The position numbers and the translations under genes are program-made. Shown here piece by piece: positions 36,435 to 45,989 of a stretch of 54,238 nucleotides of DNA (its first letter is position 1; the number at the start of each line of letters is the position of its first letter). Under the pieces are notes generated by a model that saw nothing but the letters and a program-made list of their open reading frames with translations, had not been told where the DNA came from and did not search any database. The stretch comes from an uncultured bacterium. Lineage in GTDB: Bacteria > Cyanobacteriota > Vampirovibrionia > Gastranaerophilales > Gastranaerophilaceae. Where the stretch lies: assembly GCA_947428835.1 (NCBI GenBank), contig CANENE010000013.1:1-54238 (forward strand), read 5' to 3'.

Positions 36435-37385
36435 GTGGGGCTACTTTATCAAAAAAGAAGACTGAAAGTAAACAAAGTAAAAAGACTCCTTAATTCCAGA
36501 CGCGTCTTTTTGCTTAGATTTCGCATACTTCTTTCACTTGTTATGGTAGTTGGAATTTGTTATTGCGGCATAAAAGTTTTAAGACTTCCGATGTGGTATA
36601 TTGACCAGGAAAAAATAAACCAAGCCGACCCTTATATTTTAAAAATAAGCGGAAATAAAATAACACCAAAATCTAAAATAATTGAAATGGTACATCAGGT
36701 AACTCTTCCGGATACTCAAATATTCAGACTAAAAACAGATGAATTGGAAAATAAAATTTCAACTCTGCAACCGATTAAAAAAGTGTACGTAAGAAGATTT
36801 TGGTTTCCTGCAAGACTTAATATACTAATTGACGAAAGAACACCTGTATTTTTGCTTTCACCAAACCTTGAAACAGAGCCAAATTGCGTCATCACAGCTG
36901 ATGGTGCCAAAATTAATAACGAATTTCTGCCTTTTATAGATAGAAGCAAAACCAAGCGGATACTAACTTATGGTGTAACGGATGGCAAAGATGAAGTCTG
37001 GAACAAGAAAAAGGTCGAAGAGATGATTTCTTTGGTCAAAGCAATAGAAAGCTATTCTAATCAAAAAGTTCAATATGTTGACATCAGAAAACAAAAAGAC
37101 ATCTATATTATGCTTCAAAAATATCTTATCCGCTTCGGACAAATCGACGATAGTGCTCTATCAAGAGCAAAATGGACAGCTTCAATCCTTCCCGAAGCTG
37201 AAAAATACTCAGATAAAGTAAAATATATCGATTTAAGATGGGAAAATTCCCACTACCTTCGCTTAAAAGGTTCTAAAGATGCGGTAAATAAAGCAATCAA
37301 CCTCAAAGAAGACGTACAGGTGGAAGCAGCTAATCAACAGCCAAATCAACAAACGCAAGAACAAAATCAGGAAAACGTAGAATAA
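36435..37385 (+). CDS. ftsQ: Cell division protein FtsQ
   Basis: 316 residues. A basic N-terminal tail, one membrane segment (about 29-47, ILLSLVMVVGICYCGIKVL), then a POTRA domain (ILKISGNKITPKSKIIEMVH, LQPIKKVYVRRFWFPARLNI) and the FtsQ domain (ERTPVFLL... FLPFIDR...). FtsQ scaffolds the FtsBL complex at the divisome. The C-terminus is Gln/Asn-rich and probably disordered. Start is GTG with AAAGGA upstream. It follows ddl by 22 nt, the usual dcw order, but ftsA and ftsZ do not follow. Confidence 0.88.
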   Translation: MGLLYQKRRLKVNKVKRLLNSRRVFLLRFRILLSLVMVVGICYCGIKVLRLPMWYIDQEKINQADPYILKISGNKITPKSKIIEMVHQVTLPDTQIFRLKTDELENKISTLQPIKKVYVRRFWFPARLNILIDERTPVFLLSPNLETEPNCVITADGAKINNEFLPFIDRSKTKRILTYGVTDGKDEVWNKKKVEEMISLVKAIESYSNQKVQYVDIRKQKDIYIMLQKYLIRFGQIDDSALSRAKWTASILPEAEKYSDKVKYIDLRWENSHYLRLKGSKDAVNKAINLKEDVQVEAANQQPNQQTQEQNQENVE

Positions 37386-37431
37386 AAAAAATCTTTATGT
37401 TATATTAAGCATAATTTAAGGAGACAAAAAA

Positions 37432-37905
37432 ATGGCAAATTACATTGAAGGCGGATTAATTGCAGATAGTCAGGATAAATACTGTATCGTAATTTCAAGA
37501 TTTAATGATTTTATTGGTTCAAAACTATTAGATGGCGCTATTGATACCTTTTTAAGATCAGGTGTACAAGAACAAAATATTGATGTAATTAAAGTTCCGG
37601 GCGCTTTTGAAATACCGCTGACCGCTTCAATGGCAGCCAAAACTCATAAATATAAAGCAATTATTGCATTAGGTGCCGTAATTAAAGGTTCTACAGACCA
37701 TTATGATTATGTTTGTGCTGAACTTTCAAAAGGAATTGCTTCTGTTTCTATGAAAACCGACATTCCTGTTTTATTTGGAGTTTTAACAACCGATAATCTC
37801 GAACAAGCTATTGAAAGAGCAGGCTCTAAAGCCGGTAATAAAGGCTCGGAATGCGCAAAAGCAGCAATTGAAACAGTAAATGTTTTAAAGAAAATCAATC
37901 TTTAG
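37432..37905 (+). CDS. ribH: 6,7-dimethyl-8-ribityllumazine synthase
   Basis: Penultimate enzyme of riboflavin synthesis; assembles into icosahedral or pentameric particles. 157 residues: [45 protein letters not shown] with the catalytic His90, and [28 protein letters not shown] is 5' of the ATG. No other rib gene and no FMN riboswitch is present; the gap to ftsQ is only 46 nt. Confidence 0.97.
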   Translation: MANYIEGGLIADSQDKYCIVISRFNDFIGSKLLDGAIDTFLRSGVQEQNIDVIKVPGAFEIPLTASMAAKTHKYKAIIALGAVIKGSTDHYDYVCAELSKGIASVSMKTDIPVLFGVLTTDNLEQAIERAGSKAGNKGSECAKAAIETVNVLKKINL

Positions 37906-37997
37906 ATTTAGATTAAAAATAATCTTTCGGTGAATGCCAAAATATCATAACCCTAATATTATTTTATTAGGATGATTCAATAGGGGAGATGTGGCTT

Positions 37998-38711
37998 TTG
38001 ACCATGAAAAGGATTTTTCTGAATATATTGATTATGGCTTTTGTAATGTTTGCCTCTGCTTCTTTTGCAGCAAATGTTATATCTTCTGTCGCAATTACAA
38101 AAAATAATGAAACTTCATATAATTTAAAAGTTAATTCAAGCGAAACCATTAAATATAAAAAGGTTTTAGAAGATAATAATACAGTTTATTTTGATTTAAA
38201 AAATTCGGTTTTATCAGATAAAATAGATACCTTTTATGATAATTCTTTAAAAATTGAAAGTATTGTTATAAAACAAATTGCAAAGAACAAGGTAAGAATA
38301 TACATAGAAGGCCTGGATTCCAATGGCACTGTTATAAATTTTCAAAACGGAAAAGATATAACCAAAAAAGAATTGGATTCAATTGATGGCTTTAGAGAGC
38401 TTGAAAGCGGTATTATTCTTTTTGTTATGATGATTTTTGGAATAATTCTTGCCCAAGTTAAAGATAAGCTTCCAAAAAGACAAAAAAGCTATCAAAGCTA
38501 TATTCATAACAGCTACAAAAATGACATTATAAAAATGCCCGATAAGCTTCCTGTTTCTAATCCAATAAAAAGAAATATTACAATTAACGACTATCAAAGA
38601 CAACAAAATTTATCAAGACAGAAAAATCCATATATGGCAAAAATCCAAACTAATCCACAATATAATAAAACTTATACACCAAAACCATATAAAAGTGTAA
38701 AATCTGTTTAA
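37998..38711 (+). CDS. Secreted/membrane protein with AMIN-like domain, unrecognised
   Basis: About 237 residues. A signal-peptide or anchor (LNILIMAFVMFASASFA), then a beta-rich domain of ~110 residues (NLKVNSSETIKYKKVLEDNN, YFDLKNSVL, VRIYIEG) that recalls AMIN domains of envelope proteins, then a membrane segment (GIILFVMMIFGIILAQV, about 135-152) and a basic Tyr/Asn/Gln-rich tail. Start: GGGGAG at 37983-37988 fits a TTG at 37998; an ATG at 37989 touches the SD and one at 38004 is farther. The AMIN call is a weak pattern match. Confidence 0.6.
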   Translation: MTMKRIFLNILIMAFVMFASASFAANVISSVAITKNNETSYNLKVNSSETIKYKKVLEDNNTVYFDLKNSVLSDKIDTFYDNSLKIESIVIKQIAKNKVRIYIEGLDSNGTVINFQNGKDITKKELDSIDGFRELESGIILFVMMIFGIILAQVKDKLPKRQKSYQSYIHNSYKNDIIKMPDKLPVSNPIKRNITINDYQRQQNLSRQKNPYMAKIQTNPQYNKTYTPKPYKSVKSV

Positions 38712-38719
38712 TTCATATA

Positions 38720-38748
38720 TAGACTATTATAGCTTTTTTGCGTATAAT
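38720..38748 (+). promoter_or_regulatory. Candidate promoter upstream of the 38778 gene
   Basis: TAGACT (38720-38725), 17-bp spacer, TATAAT (38743-38748), followed by GAGGAG. It may drive the 38778 gene and rseP. Confidence 0.5.
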
Positions 38749-38777
38749 ATTTATGAGGAGTTTACAATACTATAAAT

Positions 38778-39677
38778 ATGCAAGATAAAGCCGTATTCAC
38801 AAAAGAAGATATTTTGGATTGTTTATCTAAAAAGGGCTATTATATAGATAGTTTTACTTTAGATACCTTTTTAAACAAATTAAATATAAATTCTATTTAT
38901 GAACAAGACGGCATAGAATATTATGAAACCGATACAGTTGAAGTGATTATAGAAAAGATTTTTAATAAAACAGAAGCAATACAAGGGGCAGATATGGAAA
39001 ATGATAAAGTTTTAACACAGACTAATTCAGATGATATGATGCCATCATTAGATGACGATCAAAATGATGTGTTAAACATCTTAAAAGAGGTTTCTTTATC
39101 CGATGGCTCAAATCTTATGGACAGAGTTCAAAATATGTCTATAGTTGATGTTGAAGAAAACAGAGAAGAAATCGAAAAAGAAATTAAAGAAAAAGAAGAA
39201 AAAGAAACGCAAAAGAAATTCAATGAGCCAAAGCGTCCCGGTATTTTAGAAGGAGCAATGCAATCCATTGAATCAGATACTCCTGATTCACAAAAGCAAA
39301 ACAAATTAAGCCAAGATGAATTTGAAGATCTAACTACCCTTTCAAATACATTTAAAGAACTTGGCGTAAAAGATTTTGAAGCTCAAAGCATTAGGGACAA
39401 TAACGGTCAACTGACCAAACAAATGAATGATATTGCAAAAATCATGGCAAAAAAAATTGCAAAATATGTAAGCACTATTTGCATGCAGGAAGCTAAATCT
39501 GCCATAAGACTAGGTGAAGCCCAGGAAGAAATTTTAAAATTAAATCATAAAATAAGGACACTTGAAGAACAAATCAAAAAAGTCCGTCTTCTTTTAGCAG
39601 AATCAAACAGAAACTTAAATTCATACAAACCTTCTGTTTTTGGTCTTTATAAAAAAGAAAAAACAAAAAAGCGTTAA
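38778..39677 (+). CDS. Unrecognised acidic, coiled-coil protein
   Basis: 299 residues, no signal peptide or membrane segment. N-terminal ~70 residues look like a small folded domain (FTKEDILDCLSKKGYYIDSF). The middle is very acidic and Glu/Lys-rich (EEIEKEIKEKEEKETQKK). The C-terminal third is helical with heptad-like spacing (LKLNHKIRTLEEQIKKVRLL) and ends in a basic tail. GAGGAG is 17 nt before the ATG, unusually far. It lies 30 nt before rseP. I cannot assign a function; a cytoplasmic structural or adaptor role would fit. Confidence 0.6.
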   Translation: MQDKAVFTKEDILDCLSKKGYYIDSFTLDTFLNKLNINSIYEQDGIEYYETDTVEVIIEKIFNKTEAIQGADMENDKVLTQTNSDDMMPSLDDDQNDVLNILKEVSLSDGSNLMDRVQNMSIVDVEENREEIEKEIKEKEEKETQKKFNEPKRPGILEGAMQSIESDTPDSQKQNKLSQDEFEDLTTLSNTFKELGVKDFEAQSIRDNNGQLTKQMNDIAKIMAKKIAKYVSTICMQEAKSAIRLGEAQEEILKLNHKIRTLEEQIKKVRLLLAESNRNLNSYKPSVFGLYKKEKTKKR

Positions 39678-39707
39678 CAACATAAATAGAATAAGGAAAC
39701 CGGCAAA

Positions 39708-41129
39708 ATGAACCAAATTATAATGATACTACTTATAAGCATACTTGTACTTGTACACGAACTTGGTCATTATTTTGCAGCAAGAATGTGTGGTGTCAGA
39801 GTAACCAGATTTGGCATAGGGATGCCTTTCGGGCCAAGCATAAAACTTTTTAAAATAGGATATACAAAGTTTTATCTGCACGCTTTTTTGTTTGGCGGCT
39901 ATGTAATGTTCGCTGATGACGTTATGCTTGAAAATAAAGAAGGTAAATCTTCTCAAATAGATGAAGATGAGATTCTACCAAAAGACTCCCCTGAATTATT
40001 TGAAAACAAGCCAAAAAAGCAAAAATTCTTTATTTTAAGCGCAGGTGTTTTTATGAACCTGATTTTTGGGATTTTTCTTGTAATGTTTGCAGCTTCTATT
40101 TATCATAAATTGCCTGCACAAAGCCAAAGCGTATATGTAGATGGTTTTAGCGCAGAAACAACATCAAATATAAAGAAATATAAAATCAACAAAGGTGACA
40201 AGTTCTTAAAAGCGAATGGAAACGACATAAACACCTTGTATAGTCTTTTATTTTACACTAAAAATTCAAAAATGTTTGATGATTATGCAAGTAAAGATTT
40301 GATTGAAAAAAACACGCAGGCCTTGATAAAACTTAATCCTAAATACGCTGATGCCATCAAAAATAATGAAAAAATAAAACCAAACGCGATAATTTATCTT
40401 CCAAAGATGATGAGCGAAAAACCTCTTGATATTAATAAAGATGTCTTAGAAGGACTTCAAAAATATAAAAAAGAAGGAATTAAACTAAATCAAAATCAAA
40501 TTGCCCTAAGAGACGAAATTATTTCAAGAATGCCAATAAGGGCAGATAAAGAAATTGCTTTTAAAGATTTAATTTATGCTCTTTCTGATACATATAAACC
40601 TTTGAGCATAACTTTTTTAGATAAGGAAAATAAAAGTTACACTATTAATAACATCAAAATAGGCAACCTCGGAATTCTTGGAATTACTCTTGATGTTAAA
40701 GAAAATTTTGTTGAAACAAAAACCCTGAAAAGTACTGTTATAAATTCTTTCAGATATTGTTATATAACAACTGTTGCAATGCTAAAAGGCTTGATGGGGT
40801 TGATTTTAGGCAGAGTAAATGCCTCTGATATGCACGGAATCATAGCAGTTGTCAAAGTCGGAGGCGACATTATTGCCTCAAAAGGCATGTTAAATGGGCT
40901 TTTATTAACCGCTATGATAAGCATAAACCTTGCAATAATAAATTTTCTTCCAATTCCTGCCCTAGATGGCGGACATGTTATGTTTCTTATAATTGAAAAA
41001 GTTACAGGCAGAAAACCGACAGCTGAAATGGCAGAAAAGATAAATAATTTCTTTTTTATTCTATTGATAATTCTGATGATTGCAATTTCTTATAATGATA
41101 TTTTTGGTCTTATTACTAAGAAATTTTAA
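39708..41129 (+). CDS. rseP: Site-2 protease family protein (RseP/M50)
   Basis: Intramembrane zinc metalloprotease that cuts anti-sigma factors or leftover signal peptides within the membrane. 473 residues: HELGH at 17-21 in the first membrane segment, followed by RVTRFGIGMPFGP; a PDZ-like central region; and the third zinc-ligand motif LPIPALDGGHV (Asp about 421) near the C-terminus with two more membrane segments. The part between ~60 and ~340 is longer than usual and includes a Lys-rich insertion (LNPKYADAIKNNEK). It might act on the zinc-finger membrane protein at 8968, but this is speculation. Confidence 0.92.
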   Translation: MNQIIMILLISILVLVHELGHYFAARMCGVRVTRFGIGMPFGPSIKLFKIGYTKFYLHAFLFGGYVMFADDVMLENKEGKSSQIDEDEILPKDSPELFENKPKKQKFFILSAGVFMNLIFGIFLVMFAASIYHKLPAQSQSVYVDGFSAETTSNIKKYKINKGDKFLKANGNDINTLYSLLFYTKNSKMFDDYASKDLIEKNTQALIKLNPKYADAIKNNEKIKPNAIIYLPKMMSEKPLDINKDVLEGLQKYKKEGIKLNQNQIALRDEIISRMPIRADKEIAFKDLIYALSDTYKPLSITFLDKENKSYTINNIKIGNLGILGITLDVKENFVETKTLKSTVINSFRYCYITTVAMLKGLMGLILGRVNASDMHGIIAVVKVGGDIIASKGMLNGLLLTAMISINLAIINFLPIPALDGGHVMFLIIEKVTGRKPTAEMAEKINNFFFILLIILMIAISYNDIFGLITKKF

Positions 41130-41134
41130 TCGGA

Positions 41135-42811
41135 TTGGTAAAAACATTGAAAAATTTCAAAAAAAGCACACTTTGTTTAATAATATTTGCATTAATATCG
41201 ATAATGCCTATATTTGCAATTGAAGAAAATTCAAATCCCAATACAAACTCAAATAATCTGACCGAAATTACAAAAACCAAAATTTCATTAAAAGAAAAAA
41301 TCAAACAGAAATTTCAAAAAAATAAAACAAAACCCCAAAAACAAGCAAAAAAACATAAACAGTCAAAAACACAAAAAAGTCAAAAACTTACAAAAAACAA
41401 AGCAGGTATTCAAGAGATTGTTTTACCTAGGGTTATAACAAGAAAAGAAATTTTTAAAAATGAGCCTCATAAATTATCTGTTATGACAATTGATGAATGC
41501 GTTAATTATGCACTTTTAAATAACCCGAATCTCAAAATTTCTTTAGAAAGAATAGCAGCATCAAAAGCTGCAGTATCTCAAAACAGGGCGAACTACGCTC
41601 CAAGATTAACTGCCAGAGTAAGCTATAATCATAATGATAACAATGGCACAAGAATAGTTAATTCGCACGAAAATTCCCTGGGATTTAATGTTGGAATTTC
41701 AGAGATGATTTGGGATTTTGGAAAAACAACAGCAAGAATCAATATGGCAAAATTTGATGTAGAATCTGCCATATATGACTATCAATGGGAAGAATTAAAT
41801 ATCATATATAACGTTAGAATAAATTATTATAAGGTTTTATCAGCTTTAGCCAATCTTGATATTTATGAGCAAAATGTAAGAATAAACAGCCTCAATTATG
41901 ATAGAACAAAAGCCATGTTTGATGAAGGCTTAAAATCAAAGATTGATGTAGTAAATGCCCAAGTTAATTTAACCGATGCCAAAATTCAGCTTGTTGAAGG
42001 AAAAAATGCACTGGAACAGGCTGTTCTTGCTTTGAAAAATTCTATGTATTATGTAGATGATAGCCATTTTATCGTTAAAAATACGGAAAATTTTAATTTC
42101 TTAAAAGCAGATTATGGCAAAAAAATCGAAAGTCTCACAAATATCAAAGAAGGTGCAACCGTAAAAAAAACAAGCGACGGACTTGTGATGTTGTCATCGG
42201 GAATTGAACATAAAGATATTATTCAAAATTTTGAATTCAAGCCTTTTGTGATGACAAGAAAAGAAGCTGTCGAAGAAGCGCTTGATTTAAGGCCGGATTT
42301 AAAATCCAACAGAATGCTTGTAAAAGTCCAGGATGAATCATTAACTGCAATTAAAAAACAATATGCTCCTGAAATAACAGGAGATATCACCTGGGGTTAT
42401 ACAAAAAACGAAAAAACATATTCAAGCCCTCTGCAGATGGGCGCAAGTATAGGATTAGGCTCCATTAATCCATATAAAATAAAATATGAAATTGATGAAG
42501 GTGAAAATTATCTTGATATCGCAATAAATAATTTGAATATCGCAAAAACAGACATTTTTTGGGAAGTGCAGCAAAATTTTGTTAATATGCGCCAATTAGA
42601 AAAGAAAATTCCTTTAATGAATACAAAAGTCAAAGCAACTTTAGAAAATTTTGAGCTGGCTGATGGCAGATATTCTGTTGGCTTAAATAATTATGTTGAA
42701 CTTCAAGATGCACTTGCAAACTATAATAATTCGCAGCTGAATTTTGTTGAAGCCGTATTTAATTATAATGTTGCAAGAGAAACTTTGCTAAAATCGATGG
42801 GGGTAAAATAA
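41135..42811 (+). CDS. TolC-family outer membrane efflux protein
   Basis: 558 residues. Signal peptide (STLCLIIFALISIMPIFA), then a Lys/Gln/Thr-rich linker of ~80 residues before the OEP domain, which is unusual. The two halves have the family repeat: MTIDECVNYALLNNPNLKIS and MTRKEAVEEALDLRPDLKSN, each with long periplasmic helices. It forms the exit duct for the MacA/MacB pump encoded next. Start is TTG at 41135, 5 nt after rseP; a TTG at 41147 is an alternative. No clear SD is seen. Confidence 0.9.
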   Translation: MVKTLKNFKKSTLCLIIFALISIMPIFAIEENSNPNTNSNNLTEITKTKISLKEKIKQKFQKNKTKPQKQAKKHKQSKTQKSQKLTKNKAGIQEIVLPRVITRKEIFKNEPHKLSVMTIDECVNYALLNNPNLKISLERIAASKAAVSQNRANYAPRLTARVSYNHNDNNGTRIVNSHENSLGFNVGISEMIWDFGKTTARINMAKFDVESAIYDYQWEELNIIYNVRINYYKVLSALANLDIYEQNVRINSLNYDRTKAMFDEGLKSKIDVVNAQVNLTDAKIQLVEGKNALEQAVLALKNSMYYVDDSHFIVKNTENFNFLKADYGKKIESLTNIKEGATVKKTSDGLVMLSSGIEHKDIIQNFEFKPFVMTRKEAVEEALDLRPDLKSNRMLVKVQDESLTAIKKQYAPEITGDITWGYTKNEKTYSSPLQMGASIGLGSINPYKIKYEIDEGENYLDIAINNLNIAKTDIFWEVQQNFVNMRQLEKKIPLMNTKVKATLENFELADGRYSVGLNNYVELQDALANYNNSQLNFVEAVFNYNVARETLLKSMGVK

Positions 42812-42817
42812 CGGACT

Positions 42818-43999
42818 ATGATAGATTTAAGGCAGATTAAAATTAAAAAAAGATATTTATTAATAGCATTAGCTGCGCTATTAATCATATTTGTTATGGC
42901 AGTATCTTTTAAAAATAATAAAATCCAATATGTTACCCAAGATATTGAAAAAGGAACAATCACACAATATGTTGAAGCTTCAGGTACAATTAAACCCATA
43001 AATACCATTGAAGTCGGCACCCAGGTTTCAGGTACTGTTTCAAAGATTTATGTTGATTATAATTCTGTCGTAAAAAAAGGACAACTGCTCGCTGAACTCG
43101 ACCCAAGCCTTTTTCAGGCAAATGTTGATCAGTCAAGAGCGAGATTATTAAATGCTAAAGCTTCTTTATCCAAAGCTAATTCTACTTTAGCTTATAAGAA
43201 AAATAACTACCAAAGATACAAAAATCTATATGCTAAAAATTATGTTTCAAAAGATGATGTTGAACTCGCCCTTTCAAATTACCTGCAGGCAAAAGCCGAG
43301 GTTGAAGCGGCACGCGCTGAAGTGAGCGCTCAAACAGCCACTTTAAATAACAATTTAACAAATCTTGGATATTCAAAAATAACTTCACCTGTAGATGGAA
43401 CGGTAATCTCCAGAGCGGTAGACGTTGGACAGACAGTAGCAGCCAGCTTCAACACCCCAACATTGTTTGAAGTTGCTAAAGATTTAACCCAAATGCAAAT
43501 TGAAACAAGCGTTTCAGAAGCAGATATCGGCAAAATCAAAGTAGGACAGGAAGCAGACTACACCCTGGATGGCTATCAGGATAGAATTTTTAAAGGTAAG
43601 GTAAATCAGGTAAGACTTGCTTCAACAACAACTAATAACGTTGTGACTTATACGGTTATAATTTCTGTTGATAACTCCGAAGGGCTTGCAATCCCGGGTA
43701 TGAGCGCAAATGTTTCAATTATAACGGGAAACGTTAAAGATGTTTTATGTGTTTCAAATAGAGCCTTGAAATTTACCCCTGAAGATAATAATCAAAAATA
43801 CGAAAACCAGGGAATTTGGATTCTTCAAAACGGAAAACCCCAAAGATTTGATGTAACTTTGGGCTTGTCTGACGATAATAAAACCCAAATTATTTCAAAA
43901 GATATTAAAGAAAAAGACAAGGTTATAATATCGCAGACAGGAAAAAACCAAAAAGGTGCAAAATCTTCAACAAAATCAATGAAAAGACCTCCACTATAG
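42818..43999 (+). CDS. macA: MacA-like periplasmic adaptor (membrane fusion protein)
   Basis: 393 residues. One N-terminal membrane anchor (YLLIALAALLIIFVMAVSF), then the biotinyl-lipoyl-like half-motifs (VEASGTIKPINTIEVGTQVSG and LGYSKITSPVDGTVISRAVDVG), an alpha-hairpin between them, and beta-barrel and membrane-proximal domains. It bridges MacB in the inner membrane to the TolC-like duct. It follows the TolC gene by 6 nt and the ATPase gene comes next. Confidence 0.92.
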   Translation: MIDLRQIKIKKRYLLIALAALLIIFVMAVSFKNNKIQYVTQDIEKGTITQYVEASGTIKPINTIEVGTQVSGTVSKIYVDYNSVVKKGQLLAELDPSLFQANVDQSRARLLNAKASLSKANSTLAYKKNNYQRYKNLYAKNYVSKDDVELALSNYLQAKAEVEAARAEVSAQTATLNNNLTNLGYSKITSPVDGTVISRAVDVGQTVAASFNTPTLFEVAKDLTQMQIETSVSEADIGKIKVGQEADYTLDGYQDRIFKGKVNQVRLASTTTNNVVTYTVIISVDNSEGLAIPGMSANVSIITGNVKDVLCVSNRALKFTPEDNNQKYENQGIWILQNGKPQRFDVTLGLSDDNKTQIISKDIKEKDKVIISQTGKNQKGAKSSTKSMKRPPL

Positions 44000-44023
44000 A
44001 AAAGAATATAGAAAAGAAACAAA

Positions 44024-44743
44024 ATGACGGCATTAATAGAAATTCAAAACGCAATAAAAACATATACTATGGGAGATGAGATTTTCCATGCTTTAAATGA
44101 TGTTTCTTTTTCAATAAATGAAGGTGAATTTGTTGCAATTATGGGAACATCAGGCTCAGGAAAATCCACCTGTATGAATATGCTTGGAACCTTGGATAAA
44201 CCTACAAGCGGCAGGTACCATCTGGATGGCGTTGACGTTTTTTCACTTAAAGCAGACGAATTATCCGATATCAGAAATAATAAAATCGGTTTTGTTTTTC
44301 AGGGTTTTAATCTGATTTCAAGAACATCTGCCATTGATAATGTAGCTCTTCCTATGATTTATAAGGGAATTGGGGAAAAAGAAAGATTAGATAGGGCAAG
44401 GGAAGCCTTAAAAATTGTCGGCCTTGAAAAAAAGGAAGGCAATATGCCATCTCAAATGTCGGGCGGTCAACAGCAAAGAGTGGCAATAGCAAGAGCCATT
44501 GTCAACGATGCGCCATTGATTTTAGCAGATGAACCCACAGGGAACCTAGATACCAAAACAAGCATTGATGTTATGGAATTTTTTGTTAAATTAAACGAGC
44601 AAATGAAAAAAACAATCGTGCTTGTAACCCATGAGCCTGATATTGCACAATACACAAAAAGAATTATAAAATTCAAAGACGGAAAAATCGTTTCAGACCT
44701 TGATAAACAAAGCTGGATAAAAACAAGAACAAAGGAAACATAG
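44024..44743 (+). CDS. MacB-type ABC transporter ATP-binding subunit
   Basis: 239 residues: Walker A GTSGSGKST (41-49), Q-loop VFQGFNLI, signature QMSGGQQQR (about 144-152), Walker B LILADEP, D-loop GNLD and switch His in VTHEPD. This is the LolD/MacB/FtsE class. Here ATPase and permease are on separate genes, unlike fused E. coli MacB. SD AAAGAA-like; 8 nt to the permease. Confidence 0.95.
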   Translation: MTALIEIQNAIKTYTMGDEIFHALNDVSFSINEGEFVAIMGTSGSGKSTCMNMLGTLDKPTSGRYHLDGVDVFSLKADELSDIRNNKIGFVFQGFNLISRTSAIDNVALPMIYKGIGEKERLDRAREALKIVGLEKKEGNMPSQMSGGQQQRVAIARAIVNDAPLILADEPTGNLDTKTSIDVMEFFVKLNEQMKKTIVLVTHEPDIAQYTKRIIKFKDGKIVSDLDKQSWIKTRTKET

Positions 44744-44751
44744 GTTTTTAG

Positions 44752-45978
44752 ATGATTGATTTTAAATCCACAATTAAATTAGCTCTTAAATCGCTCAAAG
44801 TAAATAAGATGCGCTCGGCTTTAACAAGCCTTGGGATAATAATCGGAGTTGCCGCCGTAATTATAATGCTTGCCATCGGCTCAGGCGCAAATAAGCAAGT
44901 GCAGGAGAATATGGAATCAATGGGTTCAAATTTATTAACTGTGCGCTCTGCTGCAGCTAAAACCGGGGGCATCTCAATGGGAATGGGAACAAAACCGACA
45001 TTGAGCCTTAAAGATGCAATAGCAATACAAAAGCAGACAAGAGGAATTGAAGCTGTCGCTCCTTTGATGAATTCTTCTAAGCAGGTTATGTTTGGTAATC
45101 AAAACTGGCAAACCACAATATATGGTATAACCACAGACTATTTATATGTAAAAAATTATGAAATTAATCTTGGACACCCTTTTTCAAAAGATGATGTGAG
45201 AAACGCAGCTAAAGTCTGCCTGATTGGAACAACGATTGAAAAAGAATTATTTGGTGACCTTGATCCTATTGGAAGAACTATAAGAGTCGGAAATATCCCA
45301 TTTAAAGTAATCGGCACCTTAAAATCCAAAGGACAGATGGGGCCGATGGACCAGGATGACATCATTTTTATTCCTATTACAACTGCTCAAAGAAAGGTTT
45401 TTGGAACAGATTTCCCGGGCTCTGTTAGCCAAATTATTGTAAAAGCTTCTTCTCTTGAAGATAGCACTATAGCACAAAAAGACATAGAAGAAGTTTTAAG
45501 AAGAAGGCATAACCTCGGAAAAAATCAGGAAAATGATTTTGAAATCAGAAATTCAGCTGAATTTCAAGAAAGAATGAAATCAACGGTTCGAACTTTTGCA
45601 ATTCTTCTTGCATCCATTGCCTCTGTTTCTCTTGTTGTCGGAGGTATCGGCATTATGAATATTATGCTTGTATCAGTTACAGAAAGAACAAAAGAAATCG
45701 GCATTCGTATGGCAATTGGAGCAAGGGCGGCTGATATAAGAGCGCAGTTTTTAATTGAGGCTTTGATTTTATCTTTAATAGGAGGAATTATAGGGATACT
45801 GGCAGGTATTGCTATAACACTTATTATAGGTGCTGTTTTTGGAACGAATGTTTTGATAACATTGCCTCCTATATTGCTTTCTTTTGGATTTTCAGGATTT
45901 GTCGGTATCGCTTTTGGCTATTACCCTGCTTATAAAGCATCTCTTTTAAATCCTATCGATGCTCTTCGATATGAATAA
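44752..45978 (+). CDS. MacB/FtsX-type ABC transporter permease
   Basis: 408 residues: N-terminal membrane segment with MRSALTSLGIIIGVAAVIIM, the large MacB periplasmic core domain (~50-280, SMGSNLLTVRSAA, LIGTTIEKELFGDLDPIG), and a C-terminal FtsX domain with three membrane segments (GGIGIMNIMLVSVTERTKEIG and RMAIGARAADIRAQFLIEAL). Such pumps work by mechanotransmission, exporting peptides, toxins or lipids from the periplasm. It ends the TolC-MacA-MacB group and is convergent with the kinase-like gene 11 nt away. Confidence 0.95.
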   Translation: MIDFKSTIKLALKSLKVNKMRSALTSLGIIIGVAAVIIMLAIGSGANKQVQENMESMGSNLLTVRSAAAKTGGISMGMGTKPTLSLKDAIAIQKQTRGIEAVAPLMNSSKQVMFGNQNWQTTIYGITTDYLYVKNYEINLGHPFSKDDVRNAAKVCLIGTTIEKELFGDLDPIGRTIRVGNIPFKVIGTLKSKGQMGPMDQDDIIFIPITTAQRKVFGTDFPGSVSQIIVKASSLEDSTIAQKDIEEVLRRRHNLGKNQENDFEIRNSAEFQERMKSTVRTFAILLASIASVSLVVGGIGIMNIMLVSVTERTKEIGIRMAIGARAADIRAQFLIEALILSLIGGIIGILAGIAITLIIGAVFGTNVLITLPPILLSFGFSGFVGIAFGYYPAYKASLLNPIDALRYE

Positions 45979-45989
45979 TAAATAAGCTA

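Noticed and set aside
37386-37431. FMN riboswitch before ribH
   Set aside because: The 46-nt gap is too short and lacks the conserved element.
37950-37972. Terminator after ribH
   Set aside because: CCTAATA/TATTAGG can pair, but the stem is AT-rich and no T-run follows.
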